The translations under genes and the position numbers were made by a program. From Oscillospiraceae bacterium (GTDB taxonomy: Bacteria > Bacillota > Clostridia > Oscillospirales > Oscillospiraceae), in NCBI GenBank assembly GCA_018053145.1, contig JAGPMA010000015.1:1-41981 (forward strand): 41,981 nucleotides of DNA, read 5' to 3'. Every line of letters starts with the position of its first letter. Within the stretch, counting starts at the first letter, position 1. The notes beneath the pieces are model-generated. The model saw only the letters and a program-made list of their open reading frames with translations. It was not told where the DNA came from and did not search any database. This document shows, one piece after another, positions 23,631 through 32,343 of the stretch.

Positions 23631-26077
23631 ACTTTGTGCCCTCCCTTTCTCATATCAGAAAACAGTGAAAACGCAAGCACAAGAATAAGGATTAGGCCGG
23701 TTACCGCCGTTTGATAATTGGAGCCAACCTTTATGAAGGTTAGCAGCGAGGTAATGAGTGACATTGCAATCGCGCCTGCTGCCACGCCTATCGGTTCGAC
23801 CTCACCGCCTGACATTTTGCAGCCGCCCAGAATGACAACGGCAATACTCATCATGCAGTAGGCCGCAGCGCTGTTGGCGTCCGCGCCTCCGCAGACGGCC
23901 GTGAAAGACATGCCCGCAAGAACGACCATTAGAGCGGAAAGCCCGTAATTTGTCATCTTGGCCGTCAGATATGACCAACCAGAGCGCTCGATAGCTATGG
24001 GGTTGTTTCCAATCCCGCGCAGAACCATACCGTATTTTGATTTATAAAGAATATAGAAGGTTGCGGCGGCGGCCGCGACAATAATAACCGCCGGCATTGG
24101 GATAAAAACCAGCTTGAATTTATAGACTGCCGAGAGCCAGTGTGGACAGGTGCCCCCCGGTGTCGGGCTGAAAATCAGTGCGGCGCCAAGCCAGATAAAC
24201 TGCGCTCCGAGCGTAACAACAATCGCCGGTATGTTACGAACGTGGATAAGCGCACCCATCAGTATGTAAGCCGCGACAAACACCAAGAGGCTTATAACAC
24301 CAACAAGCGGATTCCCAGTGAGTACAACCGCGATAAGCACGTTTACAAGGCCGATTGCGTAGCCATTTCCCATATCAATATCACCCGAAGCGACAATAAA
24401 CATCTGCCCCAGACTTGCAAATACAAGCGGCAGTGCTGAACCGAGAAGCATACGAATGCTGTTATACGAAAGCACTTTTGGATTAACAAAAGCGTTAATT
24501 GCAATCATAAGGATCATCGTGACTATAGGCAGGAACATTCTTGAACCCAGCACAGCCGAAACCACACCGGAGCGTGAGTTTTTATTTGCCTTTTTGGTTC
24601 CCGTTTCCTTAAACGATGCCTGGATGATATTCGGGACAGTAATGTCTGCACCCAGAAGCTCCTGTGTAATTGCGCCATCACGCATTACATAGGCTCTGTC
24701 GCATATCTCCATCTCAGTATCCTCAGTGCTGTATAGGATAATAGCCTTTCCCGAAGCCTTTGCCTCCTGAAGCAGACCGTATATTTCCTGCTTGGTTTCA
24801 ATATCAACGCCTGCCGTCGGATCATTCAGAATAATAATATCTGCACCGGAGGCAATACCGCGCGCGATAAGCGCCTTCTGCTGGTTTCCACCGCTAAGCG
24901 AGGTTATTTGGCTGTCTACTCCCTCTGCCTTAAATTTCAGCTTGTCGTACCAGTGCTGCGCGAGTTCTGTAGATTTTTGCCTGTCCAAAAAAAGTCCGCG
25001 CTGAACCTGCCGGAGATTCGCGATAAGGATATTGTCCTTTATGCTCCACAGCTGAAACACGCCCTCTTTGGCGCGGTCTCCGCTTACATAGGAAACGCTG
25101 CCTTTAATTTTGACGCTGTTATGGTGGGAGTTTTTGTTCGCGTCAAAAATAGTGTTCAAAAGGTCAGGCTGTCCGGAGCCTGCCAGACCCGAAATACCTA
25201 ATATTTCGCCTTTTTTGAGGTTCATGTTTATATTGCTGAGATTCTTTGTATTAAGATTCGACACCTCAACGATACACTCACCGCAGTCATTTTGTTTTGT
25301 CTGCGCGTTTTCGCTCTTGTTCTTCATCTCGCCGCCAAGGATTTCAATGAGCTTCTCGCCGCTTATTTCTGCCGGATCACATTCAACACTGATTTTGCCG
25401 TTACGTAAAACAATAATACGGTCGCTGACAATATTTATCTCTTCCAGTTTATGAGATATGTAAATGACAGCCACGCCTCTTTCGGTCAGTTCATGCACCA
25501 CACGGTGAAGTTGACGCGCGCGATCCGTTGAAAGCGCCGATGTAGGTTCGTCCAAAACGAGCACCTTTAGGTGCTCCATCATCAGCGTTTTGCATATCTC
25601 GACCACCTGTCGCTCAGCAAGACTAAGCGTGCTGACAGATTTCATGACGTTTATGTTGCTGCCCGGAAAGTAGCGTTCGAGCAAATCATTTGCTTCTTTT
25701 TTCTTTATGTTGCGCCAACCCGGCTGTGAAAGCAGGGTGTGTGGCATGTTGAGCAGTGCAAAATTTTCATAGACACTGAGATTTGTGCATAACGAAAGAT
25801 CTTGATACGCACAGCTGATTCCCGCATCCATAGCCTCTTTTGTGCTGTATTTTACCGTTTCATTTCCCTCAAGCAACACCCGTCCCTCAGTAGGAGGCAA
25901 AACGCCTGTGAGAATTTTCATTAATGTAGACTTGCCCGAACCATTCGGTCCGACCAACCCGATTACCTCTCCGGGATAGATTTTTAAATCAACGCCTGAC
26001 AGCGCCTTGGTTATGCCAAAGTTCTTTGTGATTTCGTGCAGCTCCAAAAATGGTTTTTGACCTGCCTGTCGTTTCAT
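23627..26077 (-). CDS. Fused sugar ABC transporter: tandem ATPase plus permease
   Basis: The protein has 816 residues. Residues 1-500 are a RbsA/MglA-like double ATPase: NBD1 with GPNGSGKST, a divergent signature LSLAERQ and LVLDEPTSAL; NBD2 with a degenerate Walker A (SGLAGSGQPDLL), signature LSGGNQQK and a Walker B of IIILNDPTAGVD, where LDEPT is usual. Residues about 510-816 are a RbsC-like permease (MFIVASGDIDMGNGYAIGLVN, GIGNNPIAIERSG coupling loop, VVILGGCKMSGGE). ATPase and permease are normally separate polypeptides. The altered Walker B of NBD2 and the odd signature of NBD1 suggest only one composite ATP site is active. GGAG precedes the ATG. Confidence 0.88.
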   Translation of the reverse strand: MKRQAGQKPFLELHEITKNFGITKALSGVDLKIYPGEVIGLVGPNGSGKSTLMKILTGVLPPTEGRVLLEGNETVKYSTKEAMDAGISCAYQDLSLCTNLSVYENFALLNMPHTLLSQPGWRNIKKKEANDLLERYFPGSNINVMKSVSTLSLAERQVVEICKTLMMEHLKVLVLDEPTSALSTDRARQLHRVVHELTERGVAVIYISHKLEEINIVSDRIIVLRNGKISVECDPAEISGEKLIEILGGEMKNKSENAQTKQNDCGECIVEVSNLNTKNLSNINMNLKKGEILGISGLAGSGQPDLLNTIFDANKNSHHNSVKIKGSVSYVSGDRAKEGVFQLWSIKDNILIANLRQVQRGLFLDRQKSTELAQHWYDKLKFKAEGVDSQITSLSGGNQQKALIARGIASGADIIILNDPTAGVDIETKQEIYGLLQEAKASGKAIILYSTEDTEMEICDRAYVMRDGAITQELLGADITVPNIIQASFKETGTKKANKNSRSGVVSAVLGSRMFLPIVTMILMIAINAFVNPKVLSYNSIRMLLGSALPLVFASLGQMFIVASGDIDMGNGYAIGLVNVLIAVVLTGNPLVGVISLLVFVAAYILMGALIHVRNIPAIVVTLGAQFIWLGAALIFSPTPGGTCPHWLSAVYKFKLVFIPMPAVIIVAAAAATFYILYKSKYGMVLRGIGNNPIAIERSGWSYLTAKMTNYGLSALMVVLAGMSFTAVCGGADANSAAAYCMMSIAVVILGGCKMSGGEVEPIGVAAGAIAMSLITSLLTFIKVGSNYQTAVTGLILILVLAFSLFSDMRKGGHKV

Positions 26078-26097
26078 AACTGGATCTCCTTAAACTA

Positions 26098-26802
26098 TTA
26101 CTGAAGCGCCACCAAACGAATCGGAGAACCGGATCCGTTTCTAAGCTTTATCGGAAGCCCTATGACATAGGTAAACACTGAGATATTCGATAAATTGCAG
26201 ATGTTTTCGATTATGGGGATGCCACTGCCCAGCAAGGCGTTATGACAAACGGAAGCCTCGGCGCCGAAAGCGTCAAGAGACAGTGCGTCGCAGCCGACGG
26301 CAGAAACCTTTTTCCCCGCCAAATACTCCGCCGCCTCTCCGCTGAGTCCGGGCCAGTCGCTCAGGAACTCATGGCTGTCCGGCTGGAGGCGGTATTTTGC
26401 GTCCCATCCGAAGTGAATCATAACGATATCGCCTTTTTTAATTTCACCGTTTTCCTGCTCAAAGTTTAAAATTGACTCCAGCGTCAAAAGGCCGCGCGGC
26501 TTTACAAAGCCCGCCTCAATTTTCACACCGCGCCCCATTACCGACGATGTTGGCAGAAGATCGACAGGGCATGCCCCCGGGATGAAATGACGCGGCGCGT
26601 CAATGTGTGTACCGCAGTGTTCACCGAAGGAAACCATGGATTGAAGCGCGACATCACCGTATTCGTAGGATTCGTAAATTGTTGCGCCAAATCTTGCGTG
26701 GGTCGGCCAGACAGGCATTTTTTCTTCCATTGTGTATGAAAGGTCAACAACAGAAGCATTTTTTATCATACGCTCCATAACTTCGATAATTGAATATTCC
26801 AT
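26098..26802 (-). CDS. Cyclase-family metal hydrolase (PF04199 type)
   Basis: A protein of about 235 residues with the diagnostic metal-binding motif HCGTHIDAPRHF (H-x-G-T-H-x-D-x-P-x-H), as in bacterial kynurenine formamidase and related cyclases. Other family elements are VDLSYTMEEKMPVWPTH at the start, KGDIVMIHFGWDAKY, LSGEAAEYLAGKKVSAVGCDALSLD and the end YVIGLPIKLRNGSGSPIRLVAL. Two ATGs (26805 and 26802) follow AGGAGG at 5 and 8 bases; the second is preferred. It lies between the binding protein and ATPase genes of the sugar transporter, with no tryptophan genes near. A role in opening a sugar lactone or amide is a guess from that position. Confidence 0.75.
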   Translation of the reverse strand: MEYSIIEVMERMIKNASVVDLSYTMEEKMPVWPTHARFGATIYESYEYGDVALQSMVSFGEHCGTHIDAPRHFIPGACPVDLLPTSSVMGRGVKIEAGFVKPRGLLTLESILNFEQENGEIKKGDIVMIHFGWDAKYRLQPDSHEFLSDWPGLSGEAAEYLAGKKVSAVGCDALSLDAFGAEASVCHNALLGSGIPIIENICNLSNISVFTYVIGLPIKLRNGSGSPIRLVALQ

Positions 26803-26829
26803 CATGATATCCTCCTGTTCCTCACCTTT

Positions 26830-26868
26830 GAAACAGGCTGCCACCGTCAAAGGGCAGCAGCCTGTTTC
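26830..26868 (-). terminator. Stem-loop between binding-protein gene and downstream transporter genes
   Basis: An 11-bp perfect inverted repeat, GAAACAGGCTG / CAGCCTGTTTC, directly follows the lipoprotein gene and lacks a long T-run. Such partial terminators or stabilising hairpins behind a binding-protein gene let it be expressed above the rest of the operon. Confidence 0.65.
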
Positions 26869-26882
26869 TTAAGCGAGTTTTA

Positions 26883-27953
26883 TTACTTATAGAGATTTTC
26901 GCGCACCCAATCGCGATCATAGGTCGGGCATGCTATTGCTTCGTCAGCAACATCTGCGAACTGCTTAACATCATCCTTGGTTACAACACCGAAGGGATGC
27001 GTCATTACCTTGGGAACGTCCATCTTATTAAGGATGTCCACTGCCACATAAACAGCGCTTGCGCCGTCCCATGGGTTAGAAGATACGGATATGGTGTTGT
27101 AGCCTTCGGGAGCCTCATTGGCCCACCACTTGAGGAAGTAGCCGCGGTTATCGCCGCCGATGACCGGAAGGTCTCGTTTTGCGGAAAGGAAAGCCTGAAC
27201 TGCTGCGTAGGAGTCCCCTCCCTGTGTTACAATACCGTCAACCTTATCCAATGTCGGGAGAACGGAGGCCAGCTCGGACTGAGCCTTGGAGCCTGTCCAA
27301 TCAGTGTAGATTTCCGCGACGACCTTGATGTCGGGGTAATCCGCAAGAACCTTCTGAACGCCCTCGTGAGCGATAGCGTCGAACTCTGTACCGGCTGTAC
27401 CGCGGAGCTCGATAATGTTGCCCTTACCGCCGATTGCGTCGCAAACATACTTTGTCAGCTCGCCCATCTGAGCAATGGTGTCAAAGTTAATCTGATAGCA
27501 AAGGTCAGCTGTGGAGTCAACTGGTCCGTCGTTTACGATTATGCAGGGGATGCCGGCATCTGATGCTTCCTGAATTGCCTCATTCAGTGCGGTTGCAGAG
27601 CCCGGATCAATGATGATCGCGTCAACGCCCTGCATGATGAAGTTCTGAATCTGCTGTACCTGTGTGCTGTTGTTCTGATTGGACTCGGCAAAAATAAGCT
27701 CCTTGACTTCCCCGGTTGCAATCAGCTCATCAGCGGCCGCCTGCGCATAGGCTTCCATAGCCTGACGATAGGTGTTGCCGTTATAGGAGTTGCTAAAGCC
27801 AATAACGTATTCTGTTTTTGCTGCATCTGTTTCCGATGCCGCTGAAGCGGCGGGCGCGGTGCTCTCTGCTGCAGGCTCGCTGCTCGAGCCGCACGCTGCA
27901 AGGCTTGCGATAAGTACAAGTGCCATTGCCAGTGTTAAAAGTCGCTTTTTCAT
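26883..27953 (-). CDS. Sugar-binding lipoprotein of the ABC transporter
   Basis: This 356-residue periplasmic-binding-protein-like (type 1, RbsB/LacI fold) lipoprotein has an n-region MKKRLL, a hydrophobic core and lipobox LAAC with Cys21. A Ser/Ala/Glu-rich linker follows, then the binding domain starting YVIGFSNSYNGNTYRQAM. Family features include QIQNFIMQGVDAIIIDPGSATALNEAIQEASDAGIPCIIV and later DKVDGIVTQGGDSYAAVQAF. It is the first gene of the transporter set, with the ATPase-permease and permease downstream. A uronate or uronate oligomer is the likely ligand, judged from uxuA/uxuB, not from the sequence of the site. AGGAGG precedes the ATG. Confidence 0.9.
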   Translation of the reverse strand: MKKRLLTLAMALVLIASLAACGSSSEPAAESTAPAASAASETDAAKTEYVIGFSNSYNGNTYRQAMEAYAQAAADELIATGEVKELIFAESNQNNSTQVQQIQNFIMQGVDAIIIDPGSATALNEAIQEASDAGIPCIIVNDGPVDSTADLCYQINFDTIAQMGELTKYVCDAIGGKGNIIELRGTAGTEFDAIAHEGVQKVLADYPDIKVVAEIYTDWTGSKAQSELASVLPTLDKVDGIVTQGGDSYAAVQAFLSAKRDLPVIGGDNRGYFLKWWANEAPEGYNTISVSSNPWDGASAVYVAVDILNKMDVPKVMTHPFGVVTKDDVKQFADVADEAIACPTYDRDWVRENLYK

Positions 27954-28011
27954 TTAGGGCCTCCTCATAAATGAATATTAATATCTGTCTAGCGGCTTTC
28001 AGTCTGCTTCT

Positions 28012-28040
28012 ATTATAAACTGAAAATGCCGTTAAATCCA
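28012..28040 (-). promoter_or_regulatory. Possible promoter of the binding-protein gene
   Basis: On the minus strand a perfect -10 TATAAT (28017-28012) follows a weak -35 TGGATT (28040-28035) at 17 bases. It sits about 60 bases upstream of the lipoprotein start and would allow transcription apart from the dehydrogenase gene. Confidence 0.45.
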
Positions 28041-28062
28041 CTCCAAGAATTCTCGAATGTGT

Positions 28063-29088
28063 TTATTCCTCAAATACTATGACCATCTTTTTCAAATCCT
28101 TGACAGGATTGAGCATATTCTCAAAAACCTGCTCAATCTGTTTGAAAGATATGTAATGGCTTACCATTCCGTCCAAAACAAACTGCTTCTGCTCGAATTT
28201 TTTAATTGTCGGCTCAAACTGTCCGGAAGACATTCTCGTTCCTATTATCGACAGCTCTCTGCCGTTTATCATCATTTGGGTAATGCCCTCTTTTTCATTG
28301 TTGAAGCCCATAGGAACTATTGTCGCACCGTTAGCTGGTATTCCCGGCTGCATAAGCTCTGTCAGTGAGCCGGTGTAGCAAGCCGAATCGATAATTAAAT
28401 CGGCTCCCGCTCCGTCGGTGATTCGCTGAATCTCTTCCTTTAAATCCTGCGTCCTCGTGTTGACAACATGGTCTGCCCCGTAATTCTTTGCCCTTTCCAG
28501 CGAACTTTCGTTTATATCCGCGCATATAACGCGGCAGCCCTTTTGCTTCAAGGTCTGGAGAATGACCGCCCCGATCGTTCCGCTTCCGAGAATCAAAGCG
28601 AGCTCATCTCCGCGAACTCCAACTCTGGACGAACAGTGTCCGCCGATTGCAAAAGGCTCTATCAACGCGGCATCAAGAAAGGAAATGCTATGAGGCAGGA
28701 GAAACACCTCATGCTCGGATACCGCGAGATACTCACGCCAGCCTCCGTCTATCGCCGAGCCGCGTGCTTTTACCGTTCGGCAAATGTTTCGTCGCCCACT
28801 CAGGCATTGGGGACATAATCCGCAAGCAACCACCAAATCAATGACTACGGCATCACCGGGCTTTACCGATTTGACATTTTTACCGACCGCAACAACTACG
28901 CCGGCGTTTTCATGCCCCGGAACACGTGGGTAAACTGCGTTCGGATTCTCGCCCAGGAAAAGGTGAAAATCAGAGCCGCAGACACCTGCCGCTTTCATTT
29001 TTACTAAAACCTCACCGTCGCCCGGCACCGGAACAGGGACTTCCCTGATTTCGAACTTGCCCGGACCTGTAACAATCGCTTCTTTCAT
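28063..29088 (-). CDS. Zinc-dependent sugar-acid/polyol dehydrogenase
   Basis: Started at ATG 29088 the protein has 341 residues and belongs to the medium-chain zinc dehydrogenases. The catalytic zinc site is shown by AAGVCGSDFHLF and VPGHENAGVV. The structural zinc site is shown by ACGLCPQCLSGRRNIC, and the NAD-binding Rossmann loop by LILGSGTIGAVILQTLKQKG with acidic DIN at the adenosine ribose, favouring NAD over NADP. The nearest functional groups are L-idonate/L-galactonate 5-dehydrogenases, threonine dehydrogenase and galactitol-1-phosphate dehydrogenase. Position in a uronate locus favours oxidation of an aldonate such as L-galactonate or L-idonate. It is the first gene of the minus-strand set and divergent from the GntR gene. 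Confidence 0.82.
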   Translation of the reverse strand: MKEAIVTGPGKFEIREVPVPVPGDGEVLVKMKAAGVCGSDFHLFLGENPNAVYPRVPGHENAGVVVAVGKNVKSVKPGDAVVIDLVVACGLCPQCLSGRRNICRTVKARGSAIDGGWREYLAVSEHEVFLLPHSISFLDAALIEPFAIGGHCSSRVGVRGDELALILGSGTIGAVILQTLKQKGCRVICADINESSLERAKNYGADHVVNTRTQDLKEEIQRITDGAGADLIIDSACYTGSLTELMQPGIPANGATIVPMGFNNEKEGITQMMINGRELSIIGTRMSSGQFEPTIKKFEQKQFVLDGMVSHYISFKQIEQVFENMLNPVKDLKKMVIVFEE

Positions 29089-29123
29089 AACTAAACCGCC
29101 CTTCGGAAACCGGCGCGGGTACA

Positions 29124-29197
29124 TTGATATTTATATATCAAATATCATATTGATATACAGTGCCGATATTTTTCTATTACAATATCAATATATCACA
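29124..29197. promoter_or_regulatory. Cluster of TATATCA / TGATATA operator-like repeats
   Basis: Between the divergent dehydrogenase and GntR genes there are a perfect 7-bp inverted repeat, TTGATAT-TTAT-ATATCAA (29124-29141), an adjacent ATATCA-TAT-TGATAT (29142-29156), and further copies of ATATCA at 29181-29195. A TATATCAG follows near 29203 and another at about 29347. Such dense dyads are typical of binding sites for GntR/FadR-type dimers, and the adjacent regulator is the natural candidate. Confidence 0.6.
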
Positions 29198-29431
29198 CTT
29201 ATATATCAGTGTCTATAAACACTACTTACAAATATTTTATCTCGTTTTTATGCCAATAACTAAATATAATCAGCTTAATATAGTAAATTGACCGGTTGCA
29301 AAGATTAAAATATAGTTATTGAAAACTCGATTGAGTTATACTATAATATATCAGTCAAGTATATTAATGAATCGCAAAGTATTTATTTGACTCGTTATGT
29401 TATTTTATATGATTACATGGAGGGCTTCCCG

Positions 29432-30166
29432 GTGGCAGCAAAAAAGGAAGTAAGTGAAACTCAGACCGCGGGAGAAAACGTTTACAAATACCTTCGTTCC
29501 AGCATTATTGAGCTTCGGATAAAGCCCGGTCAATCCATCAACATGAATGAGCTCGGCGAGTATCTCAAGGTCAGCCGGTCGCCTATTCGGGATGCGCTGA
29601 TTCAGCTCGGAAAGGATGGATTGGTTGAAACCATCCCCCAAAAGGGAACCGTTGTTTCCAAAATTGATGTCGGCAGAGTTAAGGACGAGCGTTTTATGCG
29701 TGCGTGCATAGAAGAGCGGGTAATGGACGAGTTTCTTCGGCTTTATCAGTCGTCTCACATTGAAAGCCTTGGCAATATACTTGAGGCGCAGAAGCAGGCG
29801 ACCGATGCAAGGGAGTTTTTACGTCTGGACGACGCTTTCCACTCGGTGTTCTTCAACGCCACGAACCATCCCTACTGTCTTGATGCTGTTTTGAATATGT
29901 CAAGTCATTATTATCGCATACGCCTGCTGTCTCTGTCTGAATCAGACATCCGTCACCTTTCCCTCGCGCAGCACGAAGAAATACTGAACTTGGTTCTTGA
30001 AAAGGATATTTCAAAGATAAAGAGGCTGCTTGAACTGCATATCGTCGAGAAGGTCAATGAAGAAAACATAATGAAGCGGAAGTACCCCGATTTGTTTACG
30101 GGCATAGTACTTACGAACCCTCAAAAGCAGAAGATATGGGAAAAGGATTTTTTATCCACCGTTTAA
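29432..30166 (+). CDS. GntR-family regulator (FadR/FCD subfamily)
   Basis: A protein of about 244 residues: winged helix (YKYLRSSIIELRIKPGQSINMNELGEYLKVSRSPIRDALIQL, then VETIPQKGTVVS) and an FCD ligand domain. The FCD domain has its metal/ligand-binding residues in FLRLDDAFHSVFFNATNH, a His near SLAQHEEIL and another in LLELHIVEKV. FCD proteins commonly sense uronates or other small carboxylates through a bound metal, as with UxuR and ExuR. GTG 29432 is the preferred start: GGAGGG at 29419-29424 lies 7 bases before it, while the ATG at 29417 overlaps that site. It is divergent from the dehydrogenase and likely controls the uronate genes. Confidence 0.87.
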   Translation: MAAKKEVSETQTAGENVYKYLRSSIIELRIKPGQSINMNELGEYLKVSRSPIRDALIQLGKDGLVETIPQKGTVVSKIDVGRVKDERFMRACIEERVMDEFLRLYQSSHIESLGNILEAQKQATDAREFLRLDDAFHSVFFNATNHPYCLDAVLNMSSHYYRIRLLSLSESDIRHLSLAQHEEILNLVLEKDISKIKRLLELHIVEKVNEENIMKRKYPDLFTGIVLTNPQKQKIWEKDFLSTV

Positions 30167-30182
30167 ATATTTTTTTGCATAT

Positions 30183-30228
30183 AAATCGAGCACCCAAACC
30201 GGAAACTTCCCGTTTGGGTGCTCGATTT
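30183..30228. terminator. Bidirectional terminator between gntR and kdgK
   Basis: A perfect 17-bp inverted repeat, AAATCGAGCACCCAAAC with GTTTGGGTGCTCGATTT (30183-30199, 30212-30228), with T-rich flanks on both sides, separates the convergent genes. Confidence 0.9.
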
Positions 30229-30236
30229 TCGTGTGT

Positions 30237-31259
30237 TTAGCGCTGAACACGGCCGCTACCATCTCCTCCGGCCAGCTTTTTGACTTCTTCCACACAGACC
30301 TGATTAAAGTCGCCCTCAATGCTGTGCTTAAGACAGCTCGCGGCAACCGCAAATTCAATTGTCCCCTGAGGAGAGAAACCATTCAGCATGGAATATATCA
30401 GCCCGGCACCAAAACTGTCACCTCCGCCTACCCTGTCGACTATATGTATAAGGTAGTTTTTGGAGAAATAGCATTCCTGCCCGTCGTACAGCATGGCGGC
30501 CCAATTGTTATCATTTGCTGAAATCGATCCGCGCAGGGTTATGGCAACAGCTTTAAATCCAAATCTGTCCGCCAGTTTTTTTGCCACACTTTTATAGCCC
30601 TCGTGGTTAAGCTTGCCGCCGGTAATATCCGTGTCGTCTGCCTTAATGCCGAAAATGTCGCTTGCATCCTCCTCGTTGGATATACACACATCAACATATT
30701 TGCACAGCTCGCCCATAACTTCTCCTGCCTTTTCGCGGCTCCAGAGGTTTCTACGGTAATTCAGATCGCAGCTTACCGTGATGCCCTTGGATTTCGCCGC
30801 CCTGAGCGCATCAAGGCAAATTTCCGCAACATTGTCTCCAAGCGCGGGTGTGATTCCTGTAAAATGAAACCATGTCACACCCTCAAAAATTTTGTTCCAA
30901 TTGAAATCCTCCTTCGCCGCCTTGGCAATGGAAGAGCCCGACCTGTCGTATATAACCTTTGAAGGGCGCTGGCTCGCTCCTTTTTCGAGGAAATAGATGC
31001 CCACTCTGTCTCCGCCGCGCACAATATTCGATGTATCTACCCCAAAGCTGCGGAGATTGTTGACAGCCGCCTGACCAATCTCATGCTTAGGAAGCTTGGT
31101 CACGAACTTCGCGTCAAGACCGAAATTTGCGAGTGAGACAGCAACATTAGCCTCACCTCCGCCGTATGTTGCACCATATTGGGTTGCCTGAACAAATCTG
31201 CAATATTCGTTTGGCGCAAGCCTGAGCATAATCTCACCAAAAGTCACTATTTTTCTCAT
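30237..31259 (-). CDS. kdgK: 2-Keto-3-deoxygluconate kinase (PfkB family)
   Basis: A protein of about 340 residues of the ribokinase/PfkB family that phosphorylates KDG to KDPG. Family signatures are GGGEANVAVSLANFGL near the start, WFHFTGITPALGD, SCDLNYRRNLWSREKAGEVM, VDVCISNEEDASDIFGI, and the catalytic anion hole DRVGGGDSFGAGLIYSML with its Asp. The combination with YGATYGGGEANVA and DLNYR is typical of KdgK. ATG 31259 follows GGAGAG by about 7 bases. The upstream ATG at 31277 overlaps the aldolase stop (31274) and lacks a site. It is co-transcribed with the aldolase. Confidence 0.92.
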   Translation of the reverse strand: MRKIVTFGEIMLRLAPNEYCRFVQATQYGATYGGGEANVAVSLANFGLDAKFVTKLPKHEIGQAAVNNLRSFGVDTSNIVRGGDRVGIYFLEKGASQRPSKVIYDRSGSSIAKAAKEDFNWNKIFEGVTWFHFTGITPALGDNVAEICLDALRAAKSKGITVSCDLNYRRNLWSREKAGEVMGELCKYVDVCISNEEDASDIFGIKADDTDITGGKLNHEGYKSVAKKLADRFGFKAVAITLRGSISANDNNWAAMLYDGQECYFSKNYLIHIVDRVGGGDSFGAGLIYSMLNGFSPQGTIEFAVAASCLKHSIEGDFNQVCVEEVKKLAGGDGSGRVQR

Positions 31260-31273
31260 AATGATCTCTCCAT

Positions 31274-32239
31274 TCACTTTTTTTGCACAATATGAACAGC
31301 AAAGCCGCCTATCTCGTCCTGTAAATATATAATCATCGGATTTCCAAAGGAATCAAGCTTCAAAGTTGCTTCGTTGAAACGAACGCCCTTTCTTTCAAGA
31401 TACTTAACGGCGCGAGAGAGATAATTGGTTTTGAATGCGATATGTCCTTTCGTCCCAAGACCGTTTGCCTTCATCACCTCGATTATGGAACCCGCAAAAA
31501 GCGAGCTGTTTCCGTCCTTCACCGCCAATCCAAAGAGATCGCCGAAGGCACCGGCAATTCCCGTTGCAGATGACGCGTCATCTGCGTTTATCCCGATGTG
31601 AGCTATTTCAAAGCCCAGCATCTGCTCCATTGCCTGCGCGGTCAGCACGGAAATATCGTCAAACCGTCCCTCTTTTATCAGCGATTCACTCACCATCCAG
31701 CTTCCGCCGCAGGCAATAACCTTATCAAACGCCAGATACTCGTTCAGATTCTGTGCGTTTATTCCCCCTGTGGGCATAAACTTGACGCCTGTATACGGCG
31801 CAGACATCGCTTTTATCATTTTAATGCCGCCTGCTGCTTCCGCGGGGAAGAACTTTACAACCTCCAGCCCAAACTCAATCGCCTGCTCGATATCGCTAGG
31901 GTTTGAGCAACCCGGAGTTATGGGAATACCTCTTTCAATACAGTAGCTGACGATTTTCGGATTAAATCCGGGACTGACGATAAATTTCGCGCCGGCTTCA
32001 ATGGCTTCATCGACCTGCTCTGTTGTCAACACGGTTCCGGCGCCCACCAACATATTTGGGAAAGCTTCCGTTATGGCTTTGATAGAAGCCCTCGCCGCCG
32101 CTGTACGGAAGGTTATTTCCGCGCAGGGGATGCCGCCTTTGCATAGCGCCGCAGCAAGAGGAACCGCGTCTTTCGGATCATCCAGCTTAATTACCGGAAC
32201 AATGCCTATTTCTCTGATTTGTTTCAGTATATCATTCAT
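31274..32239 (-). CDS. kdgA: KDPG/KHG aldolase fused to a VOC-like domain
   Basis: This 321-residue protein has two domains. Residues 1-205 are a class I KDPG aldolase: GIVPVIKLDDP, the catalytic Glu in CAEITFRTAAA, ITPGCSNPSDI, the Schiff-base Lys in LEVVKFFPAEAAGGI, and FMPTGGINAQN. It cleaves KDPG to pyruvate and glyceraldehyde 3-phosphate. Residues 213-321 (FEIAHIGINADD to FAVHIVQKK) follow a single vicinal-oxygen-chelate module (HIGIN strand, LFGLAVKDGNSSLFAGSIIEVMK, KGHIAFKT, AVKYLERKGVRF). The extra domain may be regulatory or bind a ligand; its metal ligands are partly kept (two His, possible Glu). ATG 32239 follows GGAGCGGG. Confidence 0.88.
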   Translation of the reverse strand: MNDILKQIREIGIVPVIKLDDPKDAVPLAAALCKGGIPCAEITFRTAAARASIKAITEAFPNMLVGAGTVLTTEQVDEAIEAGAKFIVSPGFNPKIVSYCIERGIPITPGCSNPSDIEQAIEFGLEVVKFFPAEAAGGIKMIKAMSAPYTGVKFMPTGGINAQNLNEYLAFDKVIACGGSWMVSESLIKEGRFDDISVLTAQAMEQMLGFEIAHIGINADDASSATGIAGAFGDLFGLAVKDGNSSLFAGSIIEVMKANGLGTKGHIAFKTNYLSRAVKYLERKGVRFNEATLKLDSFGNPMIIYLQDEIGGFAVHIVQKK

Positions 32240-32343
32240 TTTCCCGCTCCATAGTTTCATAATGTGAAACGCCATACCGCATGACGATACTCCACTTATT
32301 ATTATACGTTGTAATTCAAAATCGTCAATACTTTTTTGATGAC

